In this document: one piece after another, positions 56,638 to 64,000 of the stretch | How the letters are laid out: each line of letters starts with the position of its first letter | How positions within the stretch are numbered: position 1 is the first letter of the stretch | NCBI RefSeq assembly: GCF_000376265.1 | Contig: NZ_AQWU01000074.1 | Coordinates: forward strand, 1 to 64,000 | Reading direction: 5' to 3' | DNA from: Thermus igniterrae ATCC 700962 | Lineage (GTDB): Bacteria > Deinococcota > Deinococci > Deinococcales > Thermaceae | Length of the DNA: 64,000 nt | The notes under the pieces: generated by a model | Told to the model about the DNA's origin: nothing | Seen by the model: only the letters and a program-made list of their open reading frames with translations | Databases searched by the model: none | Made by a program: the position numbers and the translations under genes

Positions 56638-57240
56638 TTAGGAGGAGGGCTCCGAGAGGGCGTAGAGGTAGTACCGCCCTTCCCCCAGGGTGAAGAAGGC
56701 GTCCTCGTAGGCCAGGCCCTCAATAGGGGTTTCCGGGGGGATGAAAAGCCGCATCCCGCCCACCTCCAGCCCCTCGGGGAGGACCTCCAGTACGCCTTGG
56801 GCCAGCTCCCGGGCCTCGGCCTCAGGGTCGTTTAAGGGGGTGAGGAGGAGGCGGACGGGGAGGCCCCGTAGGCTATACAGGACGTTTGTGGGGTCCTGGA
56901 AAGGGGCGCGGTGGAGGAGGCGTTCTTCCACCTCCACCACCTCCCCCAAGAGGGCGTAGCGGTCCAGGGGGAGAAGGGCCTTTCCCCCTTCCAGGAGGGT
57001 GAGGAAGTGGGTGCGGTCCTCGGGGCTGAGGAGGACCGGGGCCTTGCCCTGGCCCACCCGGGGGTCCTGGTCCAGGCGCTCCTTTTGCAAGAGGGCCTTG
57101 GCCGCCTCCAAGGCCTCTTCCCGGGTGGGGTAGAGGCTATAGGGGTTCACCTTGAAGAGGAGGTCGTAGCCCTTGGGCCCCTGGACTAGCCAGGCCAGGT
57201 GGAGTTCAAAGAAGGGCTTCTTCTGCCATTCGGGGTACAC
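56638..57240 (-). CDS. Hypothetical protein, unknown function
   Basis: A 200-residue soluble protein without a recognised family. It has several aromatic-rich strands (PFFELHLAWLVQGPKGYDLL, RYYLYALSEP) and one long helix, suggesting an alpha/beta fold. I start it at GTG 57240, because a TATACT box ends 6 nt upstream; an in-frame ATG at 57276 lies upstream of that box. It is divergent from mrp. Not part of a clear operon with valS (67-nt gap). Confidence 0.6.
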   Translation of the reverse strand: MYPEWQKKPFFELHLAWLVQGPKGYDLLFKVNPYSLYPTREEALEAAKALLQKERLDQDPRVGQGKAPVLLSPEDRTHFLTLLEGGKALLPLDRYALLGEVVEVEERLLHRAPFQDPTNVLYSLRGLPVRLLLTPLNDPEAEARELAQGVLEVLPEGLEVGGMRLFIPPETPIEGLAYEDAFFTLGEGRYYLYALSEPSS

Positions 57241-57246
57241 GCGTTG

Positions 57247-57252
57247 AGTATA
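57247..57252 (-). promoter_or_regulatory. -10 box of the 56638-57240 gene
   Basis: TATACT on the minus strand ends 6 nt before GTG 57240, inside an open frame that continues upstream to 57276. This argues for the internal start. Confidence 0.55.
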
Positions 57253-57328
57253 CGCCAGCCCCCAGGAGGTTCTCATTGTGCCTTAACCTCTTGCCCAAAA
57301 CTATCCTCGGGTATACCCTAAGCCCGGT

Positions 57329-58381
57329 ATGGCGCTTACCCAAGAGCAGGTCCTCGAGGCCCTGCGCACCGTGTTGGACCCCGAGCTGGGCAAGGACCTG
57401 GTTTCCCTGGGCATGGTGGGGGAGGTCCGGGTGGAGGGAGCCAGGGTGGACCTCCTCATCCAGCTCACCACCCCCGCCTGTCCCCTCAAGGGGCAGATCG
57501 AGGCCGACATCCGCCAGGCCCTGAGGCCTTTGGGGGCCGAGGAGGTGCGGGTGCGCTTCGGGGGCGGGGTAAAGGCCCCGGAGCAGTATCCCATCCCCGG
57601 GGTGAAGCACGTGGTGGCGGTGGCCTCCGGCAAAGGGGGGGTGGGGAAGAGCACCGTGGCCGCCAACCTGGCCCTGGCCCTGAGCCGGGAGGGGGCCCGG
57701 GTGGGCCTTCTGGACGCCGACCTCTATGGCCCCAGCCAGGCCAAGATGTTCGGCCTGGAGGGGGAGCGCCTCAAGGTGGACCAGAACCGCAAGATCCTCC
57801 CCCTGGAGGCCTACGGCCTCAAGGTGCTCTCCATGGCCAACATCGTCCCCCCGGGCCAGGCCATGATCTGGCGCGGCCCCATCCTGCACGGCACCCTCAA
57901 GCAGTTCCTGGAGGACGTGCACTGGGGGGAGCTGGACTACCTGGTGGTGGACCTGCCCCCGGGCACCGGGGACGTGCAGCTTTCCCTCACCCAGCTCACC
58001 CGGGTCTCCGGGGGGGTAATCGTCACCACCCCTCAGGAGGTGGCCCTGATAGACGCCGAGCGGGCGGCGGACATGTTCAAGAAGGTGCAGGTGCCCATCC
58101 TGGGGGTGGTGGAGAACATGAGCCACTTCCTCTGCCCCCACTGCGGCCAGCCCACCCCCATCTTCGGGGAGGGGGGCGGCCGGCGCCTGGCGGAGAGGCT
58201 CAAGACCCGCTTCCTGGGGGAGATTCCCCTCACCCTGCCCTTGCGGGAGAGCGGGGACCGGGGGCGGCCCATCCTGGTGGCCGACCCCGAGGGGCAGGAG
58301 GCCCAGGCCTTCCTGCGGGCGGCCCGGGAGCTGGCGGGCGCCCTAAGCGTCCAGGCCTTCATCGCTCTGCCCATGGCCTAG
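57329..58381 (+). CDS. mrp: Fe-S cluster carrier ATPase Mrp/ApbC
   Basis: A 350-residue protein with an N-terminal MIP18/DUF59 domain (LRTVLDPELGKDLVSLGMV) and a P-loop domain with the deviant Walker A ASGKGGVGKSTVAANL, DADLYGPSQAKMFG and the cluster-binding CxxC in LCPHCGQPTP. It carries [4Fe-4S] clusters to apo-proteins. A SufR-like regulator gene follows after one base, tying the locus to iron-sulphur homeostasis. Confidence 0.93.
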   Translation: MALTQEQVLEALRTVLDPELGKDLVSLGMVGEVRVEGARVDLLIQLTTPACPLKGQIEADIRQALRPLGAEEVRVRFGGGVKAPEQYPIPGVKHVVAVASGKGGVGKSTVAANLALALSREGARVGLLDADLYGPSQAKMFGLEGERLKVDQNRKILPLEAYGLKVLSMANIVPPGQAMIWRGPILHGTLKQFLEDVHWGELDYLVVDLPPGTGDVQLSLTQLTRVSGGVIVTTPQEVALIDAERAADMFKKVQVPILGVVENMSHFLCPHCGQPTPIFGEGGGRRLAERLKTRFLGEIPLTLPLRESGDRGRPILVADPEGQEAQAFLRAARELAGALSVQAFIALPMA

Positions 58382-58382
58382 T

Positions 58383-58979
58383 ATGGCCCTCATCCTGGAG
58401 AACACCAAGGAAAAGGTCCTGGACCTCCTGCGCTTCCGCCCCCTCACGGTCAAGGAGGTGGCGGAGGCCCTGGGGGTGAGCCGGGTGGCGGCCCAGAAGC
58501 ACCTGCAGGACCTCGAGGCCAAGGGCCTGGTGCGTTCCGAGGTGCGCAAGTGCCCGGGCCGGGGCCGCCCCCACCGCCTCTACCGGGCCCAGGACCAGGA
58601 GGCCCCCTACGCCGCCCTTTGCGGGGACGTCCTGCGGGGGTTGGAGGGGGCCCTGGGGCGGGAGGGGGTGGTGGCCTTCCTCCTGGAGCGCCACCGCCAC
58701 CTCCTGGCCCCCCTGAACCTGCCCGCCCTGCCCCTGCGGGAGCGCCTGGCCCGCCTGGCCCAGTTCCTGCGGGAGCAGGGCTACGAGGCGGAGGTGGTGG
58801 AGGAAGGGGGGCACCTCTACCTCTGCCAGAGGCGCTGTCCCAAGCTGGCCCTCTCCCGCCAGCACGAAGCCCTTTGCCAAAGCGAACTCCTGGCCTACCA
58901 GGAGCTTTTGGGCCTCCCCCTGGTGCGGGAGGAGCGCATCGCCGAGGGCGGGGCGTGTTGCCGCTACCGGATAGAATAG
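58383..58979 (+). CDS. SufR-like Fe-S winged-helix transcriptional regulator
   Basis: A 198-residue regulator. Residues 8-60 form a winged helix (TVKEVAEALGVSRVAAQKHL, GRGRPHRLYR). The C-terminal part has cysteines spaced C-x3-C-x12-C-x26-C-C (LCQRRCPKLALSR to GGACCRYRI), matching the cluster ligands of SufR proteins, which repress suf genes when loaded with an Fe-S cluster. The gene follows mrp by one base and so probably controls this locus or Fe-S assembly genes elsewhere; the target is inferred. prmA downstream has its own -10 box. Confidence 0.8.
   Translation: MALILENTKEKVLDLLRFRPLTVKEVAEALGVSRVAAQKHLQDLEAKGLVRSEVRKCPGRGRPHRLYRAQDQEAPYAALCGDVLRGLEGALGREGVVAFLLERHRHLLAPLNLPALPLRERLARLAQFLREQGYEAEVVEEGGHLYLCQRRCPKLALSRQHEALCQSELLAYQELLGLPLVREERIAEGGACCRYRIE
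58972..58977 (+). promoter_or_regulatory. -10 box of prmA fused to the sufR-like stop codon
   Basis: TAGAAT; its last T begins the TAG stop of the upstream gene. It ends 6 nt before the prmA GTG. Confidence 0.55.
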
Positions 58980-58983
58980 CGGG

Positions 58984-59745
58984 GTGTGGGTCTACCGCCT
59001 GAAGGGGAAGCCGGAGGAGTTGGAGCCCCTGATTCCCGAGCTCTTTGACCGGGGAAGCCGGGGGCTGGAGGAGCGGGAGGGGGAGATCCTGGCCTACTTC
59101 CCCGCCCCCGTGGAGCTTCCCTTCGGGGGGGAGTGGCAGGAGCTTCCCGACGAGGACTGGCTTGAGGCCTGGCGGCGCGACCTCAGGCCTGTGCAGGCCG
59201 GGCCCTTTTACGTTCTGGCCCCGTGGCACGAAGTAGGGGAGGGAATCCCCCTGGTCATTGAGCCGGGGATGGCCTTCGGCACCGGCCACCACGAGACCAC
59301 CCGCCTGGCCCTAAAGGCCCTGGCCCGCCACGCCAGGCCCGGCCAGAGGGTTCTGGACCTGGGCACCGGCAGCGGCATCCTGGCCATCGCCGCCGCCAAG
59401 CTGGGGGCCGAGGCCCTGGGGGTGGACATTGACCCCAGCGTCCTCCCCCTGGCGGAGGAGAACGCCAGGAGGAACGGGGTGGCCGTGCGCTTCCTCCCGG
59501 GAAGCCTGGTAGAGGCCCTGCCCCAGGGCCCCTTTGACCTGCTGGTGGCCAACCTCTTCGCCGAGCTCCACGTGGCCCTGGCCCCCCGCTACCGGGAGGC
59601 CCTGGTCCCGGAGGGGGTCTTGCTCCTCACGGGCATCCTGCGGGAGAAGGCCCCCTCGGTGCGGCAGGCCCTGGAGGGGGTGGGCTTCAGCCCCCTGGGG
59701 GCTGAGGAAGAGGGGGAGTGGGTTCTCCTGGCCTACCGGAGGTAG
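58984..59745 (+). CDS. prmA: Ribosomal protein L11 methyltransferase PrmA
   Basis: A 253-residue SAM-dependent enzyme that trimethylates several sites of ribosomal protein L11. The N-terminal substrate domain starts WVYRLKG, as in T. thermophilus PrmA, and the methyltransferase core has AFGTGHHETTRLAL, LDLGTGSGILAIAAAKLGA and LLVANLFAELH. GTG start, leaderless. rsmE follows after 3 nt. Confidence 0.96.
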   Translation: MWVYRLKGKPEELEPLIPELFDRGSRGLEEREGEILAYFPAPVELPFGGEWQELPDEDWLEAWRRDLRPVQAGPFYVLAPWHEVGEGIPLVIEPGMAFGTGHHETTRLALKALARHARPGQRVLDLGTGSGILAIAAAKLGAEALGVDIDPSVLPLAEENARRNGVAVRFLPGSLVEALPQGPFDLLVANLFAELHVALAPRYREALVPEGVLLLTGILREKAPSVRQALEGVGFSPLGAEEEGEWVLLAYRR

Positions 59746-59748
59746 TCC

Positions 59749-60435
59749 GTGCGTCCCCACCGCGCCTACAGCCCGGGCCTCACCGGCGTGCTCCCCTGGG
59801 AGGAGGGGTACCACCTGGTGGAGGTCCTCCGGGCCCGGGTGGGCGACCGCTTCACCGTGTTTGACGCCGAGCGGGAGGCCCTGGCGGAGGTGGTGGACCT
59901 GGGGCCCCCGGTGCGCTACCGCCTCCTGGAGGAACGCCGCCCCGAGCGGGAGGTGGGGGTGGAGGTGGTCCTCTACATGGCCCTCCTCAAGGGGGACAAG
60001 CTTTCCGAGGTGGTGCGGGGGGCCACGGAGCTGGGGGCCACCCGCATCCAGCCCCTCATCACCCGCCACAGCGTGCCCAAGGAGGTGGGGGAGGGCAAGC
60101 TCAGGCGGCTTCGGGCCATCGCCGTGGAGGCGGCCAAGCAGTCGGGAAGGCTTAAGGTGCCTGAGGTCCTGCCTCCCATTCCCCTCGAGGCCGTGCCCAA
60201 GGTGGCCCAGGGCCTGGTGGCCCACGTGGGGGCCAGGACCCTGGTGCGGGAGGCCCTGGACCTAACGAAGCCGATGGCCCTGGCCGTGGGGCCCGAGGGG
60301 GGGCTGGCCGAGGCGGAGGTGGCCCTCCTGCGGGAGCGGGGTTTTACCCCCGTCAGCCTGGGACGGCGCATCCTGCGGGCGGAGACCGCGGCTTTAGCCC
60401 TCCTGGCCCTCTGCACCGCTGGGGAGGGGCGATGA
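59749..60435 (+). CDS. rsmE: 16S rRNA (uracil-1498-N3)-methyltransferase RsmE
   Basis: A 228-residue SPOUT enzyme with an N-terminal PUA-like RNA-binding domain and a knotted core: AVGPEGGLAEAEVALL and LGRRILRAETAALALLAL form the SAM-binding knot. It methylates U1498 of 16S rRNA. GTG start with GGAGGTAG upstream; it overlaps the lipoprotein gene by 4 bp. With prmA it forms a ribosome-modification pair. Confidence 0.94.
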   Translation: MRPHRAYSPGLTGVLPWEEGYHLVEVLRARVGDRFTVFDAEREALAEVVDLGPPVRYRLLEERRPEREVGVEVVLYMALLKGDKLSEVVRGATELGATRIQPLITRHSVPKEVGEGKLRRLRAIAVEAAKQSGRLKVPEVLPPIPLEAVPKVAQGLVAHVGARTLVREALDLTKPMALAVGPEGGLAEAEVALLRERGFTPVSLGRRILRAETAALALLALCTAGEGR

Positions 60436-60821
60436 GGCCCTGGGCCCTTCTCCTCCTGGTGCTCCTCACCGCTTGCCGCTACACCTTCTTGCCCTTGGAC
60501 CCCGGGCGGCCCGCGCCCCTGGAGCGGCCCTTCCTCACCGCGCGGCTGGAGGCCCAGGGGGAGGAGGCCCTCCTCCTCCTCCGGGTGCAGCGCCTTCCCC
60601 GCCCCGGGTACCTCCTCCTCAGGTGGTACCGGGAAGAGGAACTCCTCCAGGAAAAGGCCCTGTTCCTGGAGGCCCCCGGCCTCTACCGGGCCCGCTTTCC
60701 CCTGGGGGCGGGCTACCACCGCCTGGTGGGCCTCCTGGAAGGGGTGCCCCTCTTCCAGCTGGACCTGGGTACCCCCGGCCTACCGGATCCCGATGAGGAA
60801 AAGGACCAGGGGAACCGTTAG
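60432..60821 (+). CDS. Small lipoprotein, unknown function
   Basis: A 129-residue protein with a lipoprotein signal (PWALLLLVLLTACRYT; lipid Cys after LLTA). The rest is a small beta-rich domain with no recognised family. It overlaps rsmE by 4 bp and ends opposite the AEC transporter gene with a 42-bp overlap, so its C-terminal 14 residues are encoded against that gene. Confidence 0.65.
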   Translation: MRPWALLLLVLLTACRYTFLPLDPGRPAPLERPFLTARLEAQGEEALLLLRVQRLPRPGYLLLRWYREEELLQEKALFLEAPGLYRARFPLGAGYHRLVGLLEGVPLFQLDLGTPGLPDPDEEKDQGNR

Positions 60822-61673
60822 GAAGGCCAAAAAGGTGGAGACTACCACGCTGCGGGCCACCCGGAGGGCATCCCCCCCGAACTCCTTGGTCATGAGGAAG
60901 GCGTTCACCGCCACCGGGGTGGCGGACTGCAGGACTAGCACCTGGTGCTCCAGGGTGGGTAGCCCCAGGAGGAGCCCCACGGCGTAGGCGGTGAGGGGGG
61001 CCAGGAGGAGCCTCAGGCCGCTGGCCACCCCCTCAAAGGCCCCGATCTGGAAGGGGGTTTTGGCCATCTGCATCCCCAGGGTGAGGAGGAGGACGGGGAT
61101 GGCCGCCTGGCCCATGAGCCGCACCCCCTCGTCCAGGCGGAAGGGGAGGGTGAGGCCCAGGGCCTTGAAGAGGAGGCCCAGGAAGAGGGCGTAGAAGAGG
61201 GGAAGGCGCAGGGTAAAAAGAAGGCCTTCCCGCAGGCTCCCTCCCCGGATGAAGGCGGGCCCCAGGCCGAACATGACCACGCTGGAGAGGATGAAGTAGA
61301 CCACCGCCCGCCTCAGTCCCTCCTCTCCCAGGGCGAAGAAGGTGAGGGAAAGCCCCATGTTGCCGGAGTTGGGGAAGAGGCTGCACACCAGAAGCCCCTT
61401 GGCGGCCTCAGGGGAAAGCCCAAGGAGCCGCCCCGCCCCCAGGATGAGGAGGTAGAGGAAGGTATAGGTGAGGGCGAAGCCCAGGGTGAGGCCCCAAAGC
61501 CCCTCCCGGGAGTACTCCGCCCGGTACATGGCGTCAAAGATGAGGGCCGGCACCAGGAGGTAGAGGGTGAGGCGGCTTAGGGTGGTGAGGTCCATGGCCA
61601 CCCGCCGGCCCAGGAGGTACCCCGAGAGGACCACCAGGGCCACCGGAACCACGGTGTTGAGGAGGGCCTGCAT
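60780..61673 (-). CDS. AEC-family transporter
   Basis: A 297-residue membrane protein with about ten hydrophobic helices, of the auxin-efflux-carrier family of the bile/arsenite superfamily. VVPVALVVLSGYLLGRR opens it, SLFPNSGNMGLSL lies in the discontinuous helix, and SATPVAVNAFLMTKEFGG near the end is typical. Bacterial members move organic acids such as malate or malonate; the substrate is not readable. ATG 61673, 7 nt after TAGAAT. Confidence 0.88.
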   Translation of the reverse strand: MQALLNTVVPVALVVLSGYLLGRRVAMDLTTLSRLTLYLLVPALIFDAMYRAEYSREGLWGLTLGFALTYTFLYLLILGAGRLLGLSPEAAKGLLVCSLFPNSGNMGLSLTFFALGEEGLRRAVVYFILSSVVMFGLGPAFIRGGSLREGLLFTLRLPLFYALFLGLLFKALGLTLPFRLDEGVRLMGQAAIPVLLLTLGMQMAKTPFQIGAFEGVASGLRLLLAPLTAYAVGLLLGLPTLEHQVLVLQSATPVAVNAFLMTKEFGGDALRVARSVVVSTFLAFLTVPLVLFLIGIR

Positions 61674-61680
61674 GTGGGGC

Positions 61681-61686
61681 ATTCTA
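61681..61686 (-). promoter_or_regulatory. -10 box of the AEC transporter gene
   Basis: TAGAAT on the minus strand ends 7 nt before the ATG at 61673. The divergent gene starts only 5 nt away on the other side, so the two start sites nearly touch. Confidence 0.55.
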
Positions 61687-61691
61687 GGGGC

Positions 61692-62513
61692 ATGGACTAT
61701 GTAAGGTTGGCGGAGGCCATCCGCAAGGTGCTCCTCCGGGGGGCGGAGGCGCCCCGGAGGCAGGTCCTTTCCCTGCCTGGAGGGCAGTTTCTGGTCATGC
61801 CGGCGGCGGACGGGGAGGTGGCCGTGTGCAAGCTGGTGACGGTGGAAGCCCACCGGGAGCCGCGGGTGGGGGCGGAGGTCTGGGCCAGGCGCCTGGACAC
61901 CGGGGAGGTCTTCCACCTGCCGGGGGAGGCCCTCACCCGCTGGCGCACCGCGGCCCTCTCCCTCCTGGCCGCCAGGCTTCTTGCCCCCAGGCGGGAGGGA
62001 GCGCTTTTGCTGGTGGGGCCGGGAGCGCAAGGGGAGGCCCACCTCGAGGCCTTCCACCAGGGCTTCGCCCTCACCCGGGTGCTGGTGCGGGGGCGAAGCC
62101 GGGAGCGCCTGGAGGCCCTTTTGCGGAAGGCCCGGGCCCTGGGCCTTCAGGCCGAGGAGTGGAAGGGGGAAGAGGTACCCTCAGAGGTGGCCTTCCTGGT
62201 CACCGCCACCCCCAGCCCCACGCCCGTCCTCCCCGAGGAGGTACCGGAGGGGGTCTTCATCGCCGCCGTGGGGAGCTTCCGCCCGGAGATGCGGGAGGTG
62301 CCGGAGGCTCTGGTGCGAAGGGCCGCGGTCTACTGCGACACCGAGGACGCCCTTGTGGAGGCGGGGGAGCTCCAGGGCCTGGCCAGGCCGGTGGTCCCCC
62401 TGCGGGAGGCCCTCATGGGGCGGAGGGCCCAGGGGGACCCCATCCTCTTCAAGAGCGTGGGCCACGCCCTCTTTGACCTGGCGGCGGTGCGGGTCCATTT
62501 GGGCCTGGACTAG
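61692..62513 (+). CDS. Ornithine cyclodeaminase / mu-crystallin family protein
   Basis: A 273-residue NAD(P)-dependent enzyme of the OCD/mu-crystallin family. The dimerisation half shows FLVMPAADGEVAVCKLVTV with the substrate-binding Lys, and the Rossmann half has LLLVGPGAQGEAHLEAF and VTATPSPTPVLPE. Family members deaminate ornithine, reduce pyrroline-type imines or act as alanine dehydrogenases; which applies is open. No nearby gene settles it. ATG 61692 is preferred to an in-frame start at 61674. Confidence 0.82.
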   Translation: MDYVRLAEAIRKVLLRGAEAPRRQVLSLPGGQFLVMPAADGEVAVCKLVTVEAHREPRVGAEVWARRLDTGEVFHLPGEALTRWRTAALSLLAARLLAPRREGALLLVGPGAQGEAHLEAFHQGFALTRVLVRGRSRERLEALLRKARALGLQAEEWKGEEVPSEVAFLVTATPSPTPVLPEEVPEGVFIAAVGSFRPEMREVPEALVRRAAVYCDTEDALVEAGELQGLARPVVPLREALMGRRAQGDPILFKSVGHALFDLAAVRVHLGLD

Positions 62514-63421
62514 GGTACGCGCACCACGATCTTCCCCGTGTGCCCCCGGTCCAGGAGGGCCTGGAAGGCGGCTTCGGCCTCGAGGAAGGGGAAGACCCCT
62601 CCCACCACCGGCTTGAGCTCCCCTCCCAGCCGGGGGAGGAGGAAGGCCAGGGCCTCCTCCAGAAGGCTTTGGTCCAAGAGCAGGGGCCCAAGCCAGAAGC
62701 CCAAGACGGTGAGGTTGCGCCGCATGAGCCTTAGGGGGTTCAGGGGGGCCACCTCCCCCTCCGCGGCCCCGATGTACACCAGGCGGCCCAGGGGCTTGAG
62801 GAGGCTCAGGCTCTCCTCCAGGGCGCTTCCCCGCACCTCCAGGACCACGTCCACGCCCCCTAAGGCCTTCACCCGCTCGGATAGGGCCTCGTAGGGGGCC
62901 ACCACCTCCGCCCCCAGGGCCTGGGGGAGGGAGAGCTTCTCGGGCCTCGAGGCCGCCGCCACCACCCTGAGGCCCAGGGCCCTGGCCACCTGGACCGCGG
63001 CGGTGCCCAGGGCCCCTGCCGCCGCCTGCACCAAGACCCACTCCCCGGGCCTGGCCCCCGCCCGCCGCAGGGCCAGGTAGGCGGTGAGGAAGGAGACGGG
63101 GTAGGCGGCGGCCTCCTCGGGGGAAAGCCCCTCGGGAACGGGCAGGAGGGCCTTCTGGGCCACCGCCACCCGCTCCGCCAGGGCCCCGTGGGGCATGAGG
63201 GCGGCGTAGCGCTTTCCCCCCACCCGCCCCACCGCCTCCATCCCCGGGGTGAAGGGGGGGTGGACGCGGGTCAGGTACCCTCCAAGCCGCAGGAGGTGGT
63301 CGGCGAAGTTCAGGCCCACCGCCTCCACCTCCATGACCACCTCCCCCGGCCCCGGGGAGGGCTCGGGCACCTCCTTGAGGACCATGGGGGCCCGCAGGCG
63401 TTCTTGCACCCAGGCGCGCAT
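62510..63421 (-). CDS. NADPH:quinone oxidoreductase (zinc-free MDR family)
   Basis: A 303-residue medium-chain reductase. VEAVGLNFADHLLRLGGYLT lacks zinc ligands, AAAGALGTAAVQVARALGL is the NADPH-binding glycine motif and RLVYIGAAEGEVA follows. It closely resembles the T. thermophilus quinone oxidoreductase of known structure, as I remember it. The ATG is 6 nt after TAGACT. It is divergent from a globin gene with only 42 nt between them, and ends with a 4-bp overlap with the OCD-family gene. Confidence 0.92.
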   Translation of the reverse strand: MRAWVQERLRAPMVLKEVPEPSPGPGEVVMEVEAVGLNFADHLLRLGGYLTRVHPPFTPGMEAVGRVGGKRYAALMPHGALAERVAVAQKALLPVPEGLSPEEAAAYPVSFLTAYLALRRAGARPGEWVLVQAAAGALGTAAVQVARALGLRVVAAASRPEKLSLPQALGAEVVAPYEALSERVKALGGVDVVLEVRGSALEESLSLLKPLGRLVYIGAAEGEVAPLNPLRLMRRNLTVLGFWLGPLLLDQSLLEEALAFLLPRLGGELKPVVGGVFPFLEAEAAFQALLDRGHTGKIVVRVP

Positions 63422-63427
63422 GGGGCC

Positions 63428-63433
63428 AGTCTA
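63428..63433 (-). promoter_or_regulatory. -10 box of the quinone oxidoreductase gene
   Basis: TAGACT on the minus strand ends 6 nt before the ATG at 63421. Confidence 0.6.
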
Positions 63434-63450
63434 CCAGGAGGGGTAGCTGG

Positions 63451-63456
63451 TATCCT
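63451..63456 (+). promoter_or_regulatory. -10 box of the globin gene
   Basis: TATCCT ends 7 nt before the ATG at 63464. Confidence 0.55.
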
Positions 63457-63463
63457 GAGGGGC

Positions 63464-64000
63464 ATGACGGGACGCAACCTCGCCCGCTTCTACCAGGTGG
63501 CCCAGGAGATCTGGAGCCAGCTTCCCCCCGCGGCCCGCTTCCGCCCCGTGGAGGACGGCAAGGTCCTGGCCCGCCATGCCCCCTTGATGGAGACCTGGAC
63601 GGAGGAGCTGGTCCAGGGCTTCTACGATACCCTCTTCGGCCACCCCGCCACCCGGGCGGTCTTCCGGGAAGGGGAGCGGCCGGCCCGGGAGAAGACCCTC
63701 CGCGACTGGTACCTGAGGACCCTCCGGGGCCCCTTCAATGGCCAGTACTTCGCCTGGCAGGCCCTGGTGGGCCTGGTGCACCTGCGCCGGGGGGTGACCA
63801 ACGCCATGATGGCCGCCATGTGGAACTGGGTCACCGGGGTGGTGGCGGGGAAGGCCCGGGAAAGCCTGCCCCTGGAGGAGGCCCGGGCCCTGGAGGATGC
63901 CTTCCGCCGCCTGGCCTTCACCGTGATGGCCCTCATCGCTGAGGAGTACCTAGAGGCCTACCTCGAGGCCCTGGCCTTGAGCTGGCAGGAGGACCCCCAG
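63464..64000 (+). CDS. Protoglobin / globin-coupled-sensor domain protein (runs off the window)
   Basis: The first 179 residues of an all-helical protein with no stop codon before the window ends. ETWTEELVQGFYDTLFGHPA, REKTLRDWYLRTLRG and FAWQALVGLVHLRRGVTNAM match the protoglobin/globin-coupled-sensor fold; the His in LVHLRR is the likely proximal haem ligand. Such domains bind O2, NO or CO. Whether a signalling domain follows cannot be seen. It is divergent from a quinone oxidoreductase gene, which may point to a redox or respiration link. Confidence 0.75.
   Translation, partial: MTGRNLARFYQVAQEIWSQLPPAARFRPVEDGKVLARHAPLMETWTEELVQGFYDTLFGHPATRAVFREGERPAREKTLRDWYLRTLRGPFNGQYFAWQALVGLVHLRRGVTNAMMAAMWNWVTGVVAGKARESLPLEEARALEDAFRRLAFTVMALIAEEYLEAYLEALALSWQEDPQ

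Overview
The window looks like a chromosomal segment of a Thermus species. It is very GC-rich, with strong G/C at third codon positions. Several products (AsnRS, AspRS, ValRS, RecJ, PrmA, alpha-glucan phosphorylase, the lactate-type TRAP binding protein, quinone oxidoreductase) closely resemble T. thermophilus or T. aquaticus proteins as I remember them. Genes are packed with almost no spacers and many 4-40 bp overlaps. I see no insertion sequence, prophage, CRISPR array or rRNA. The only RNA gene I can support is tRNA-Gln(UUG).

Layout: 0-5 kb holds an Na+/H+ antiporter, the PLP-synthase glutaminase and a divergent Tat-exported TRAP transporter (lactate type). 5-11 kb is a minus-strand run of aminoacyl-tRNA synthetases (Asn, Asp, His) with a HAD phosphatase and a PhzF-like enzyme between them. 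11-15 kb holds a small membrane protein, a LuxR-type orphan regulator and the molybdate ABC transporter. 14.7-18.3 kb is arginine biosynthesis (argF, a Uma2 nuclease-like gene, argC, argJ). 18.4-20.2 kb holds small envelope proteins. 20.2-26 kb is a minus-strand operon deoC-PLD-maf-mreC-mreD-pbp2 plus minC (cell shape and division). 26-32 kb holds ychF, tRNA-Gln, a lone receiver protein, PBP1A, a TrmJ-like methyltransferase and a histidine kinase. 32-38.7 kb holds a probable protein-deglycation pair (LMW phosphatase plus fructosamine-kinase-like), a DUF4388 protein, psuG, rodZ, rimO and the Trk K+ uptake genes. 40-42.6 kb is alpha-glucan phosphorylase. 42.6-48 kb is an amino-acid ABC transporter whose genes are split by a TAXI-type TRAP transporter. 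48-53.5 kb holds a patatin, trpC, hisA and recJ. 54-57 kb is valS. 57.3-60.8 kb holds mrp, a SufR-like Fe-S regulator, prmA and rsmE. The right end holds an AEC transporter, an ornithine-cyclodeaminase-family enzyme, a quinone oxidoreductase and a globin gene that runs off the window.

Two window-wide signals stand out. First, the palindromic octamer CCTCGAGG occurs about 47 times, while the tetramer TCGA at its core is almost absent elsewhere (about five other copies by eye). This looks like a highly iterated palindrome combined with strong TCGA avoidance. Second, about twenty genes start 6-8 nt after a TANNNT -10 box, the signature of leaderless mRNAs known from Deinococcus. In seven cases the -10 box is fused to the stop codon of the upstream gene. 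All coordinates and counts come from reading the sequence by eye; family assignments are from motif recognition without database searches.
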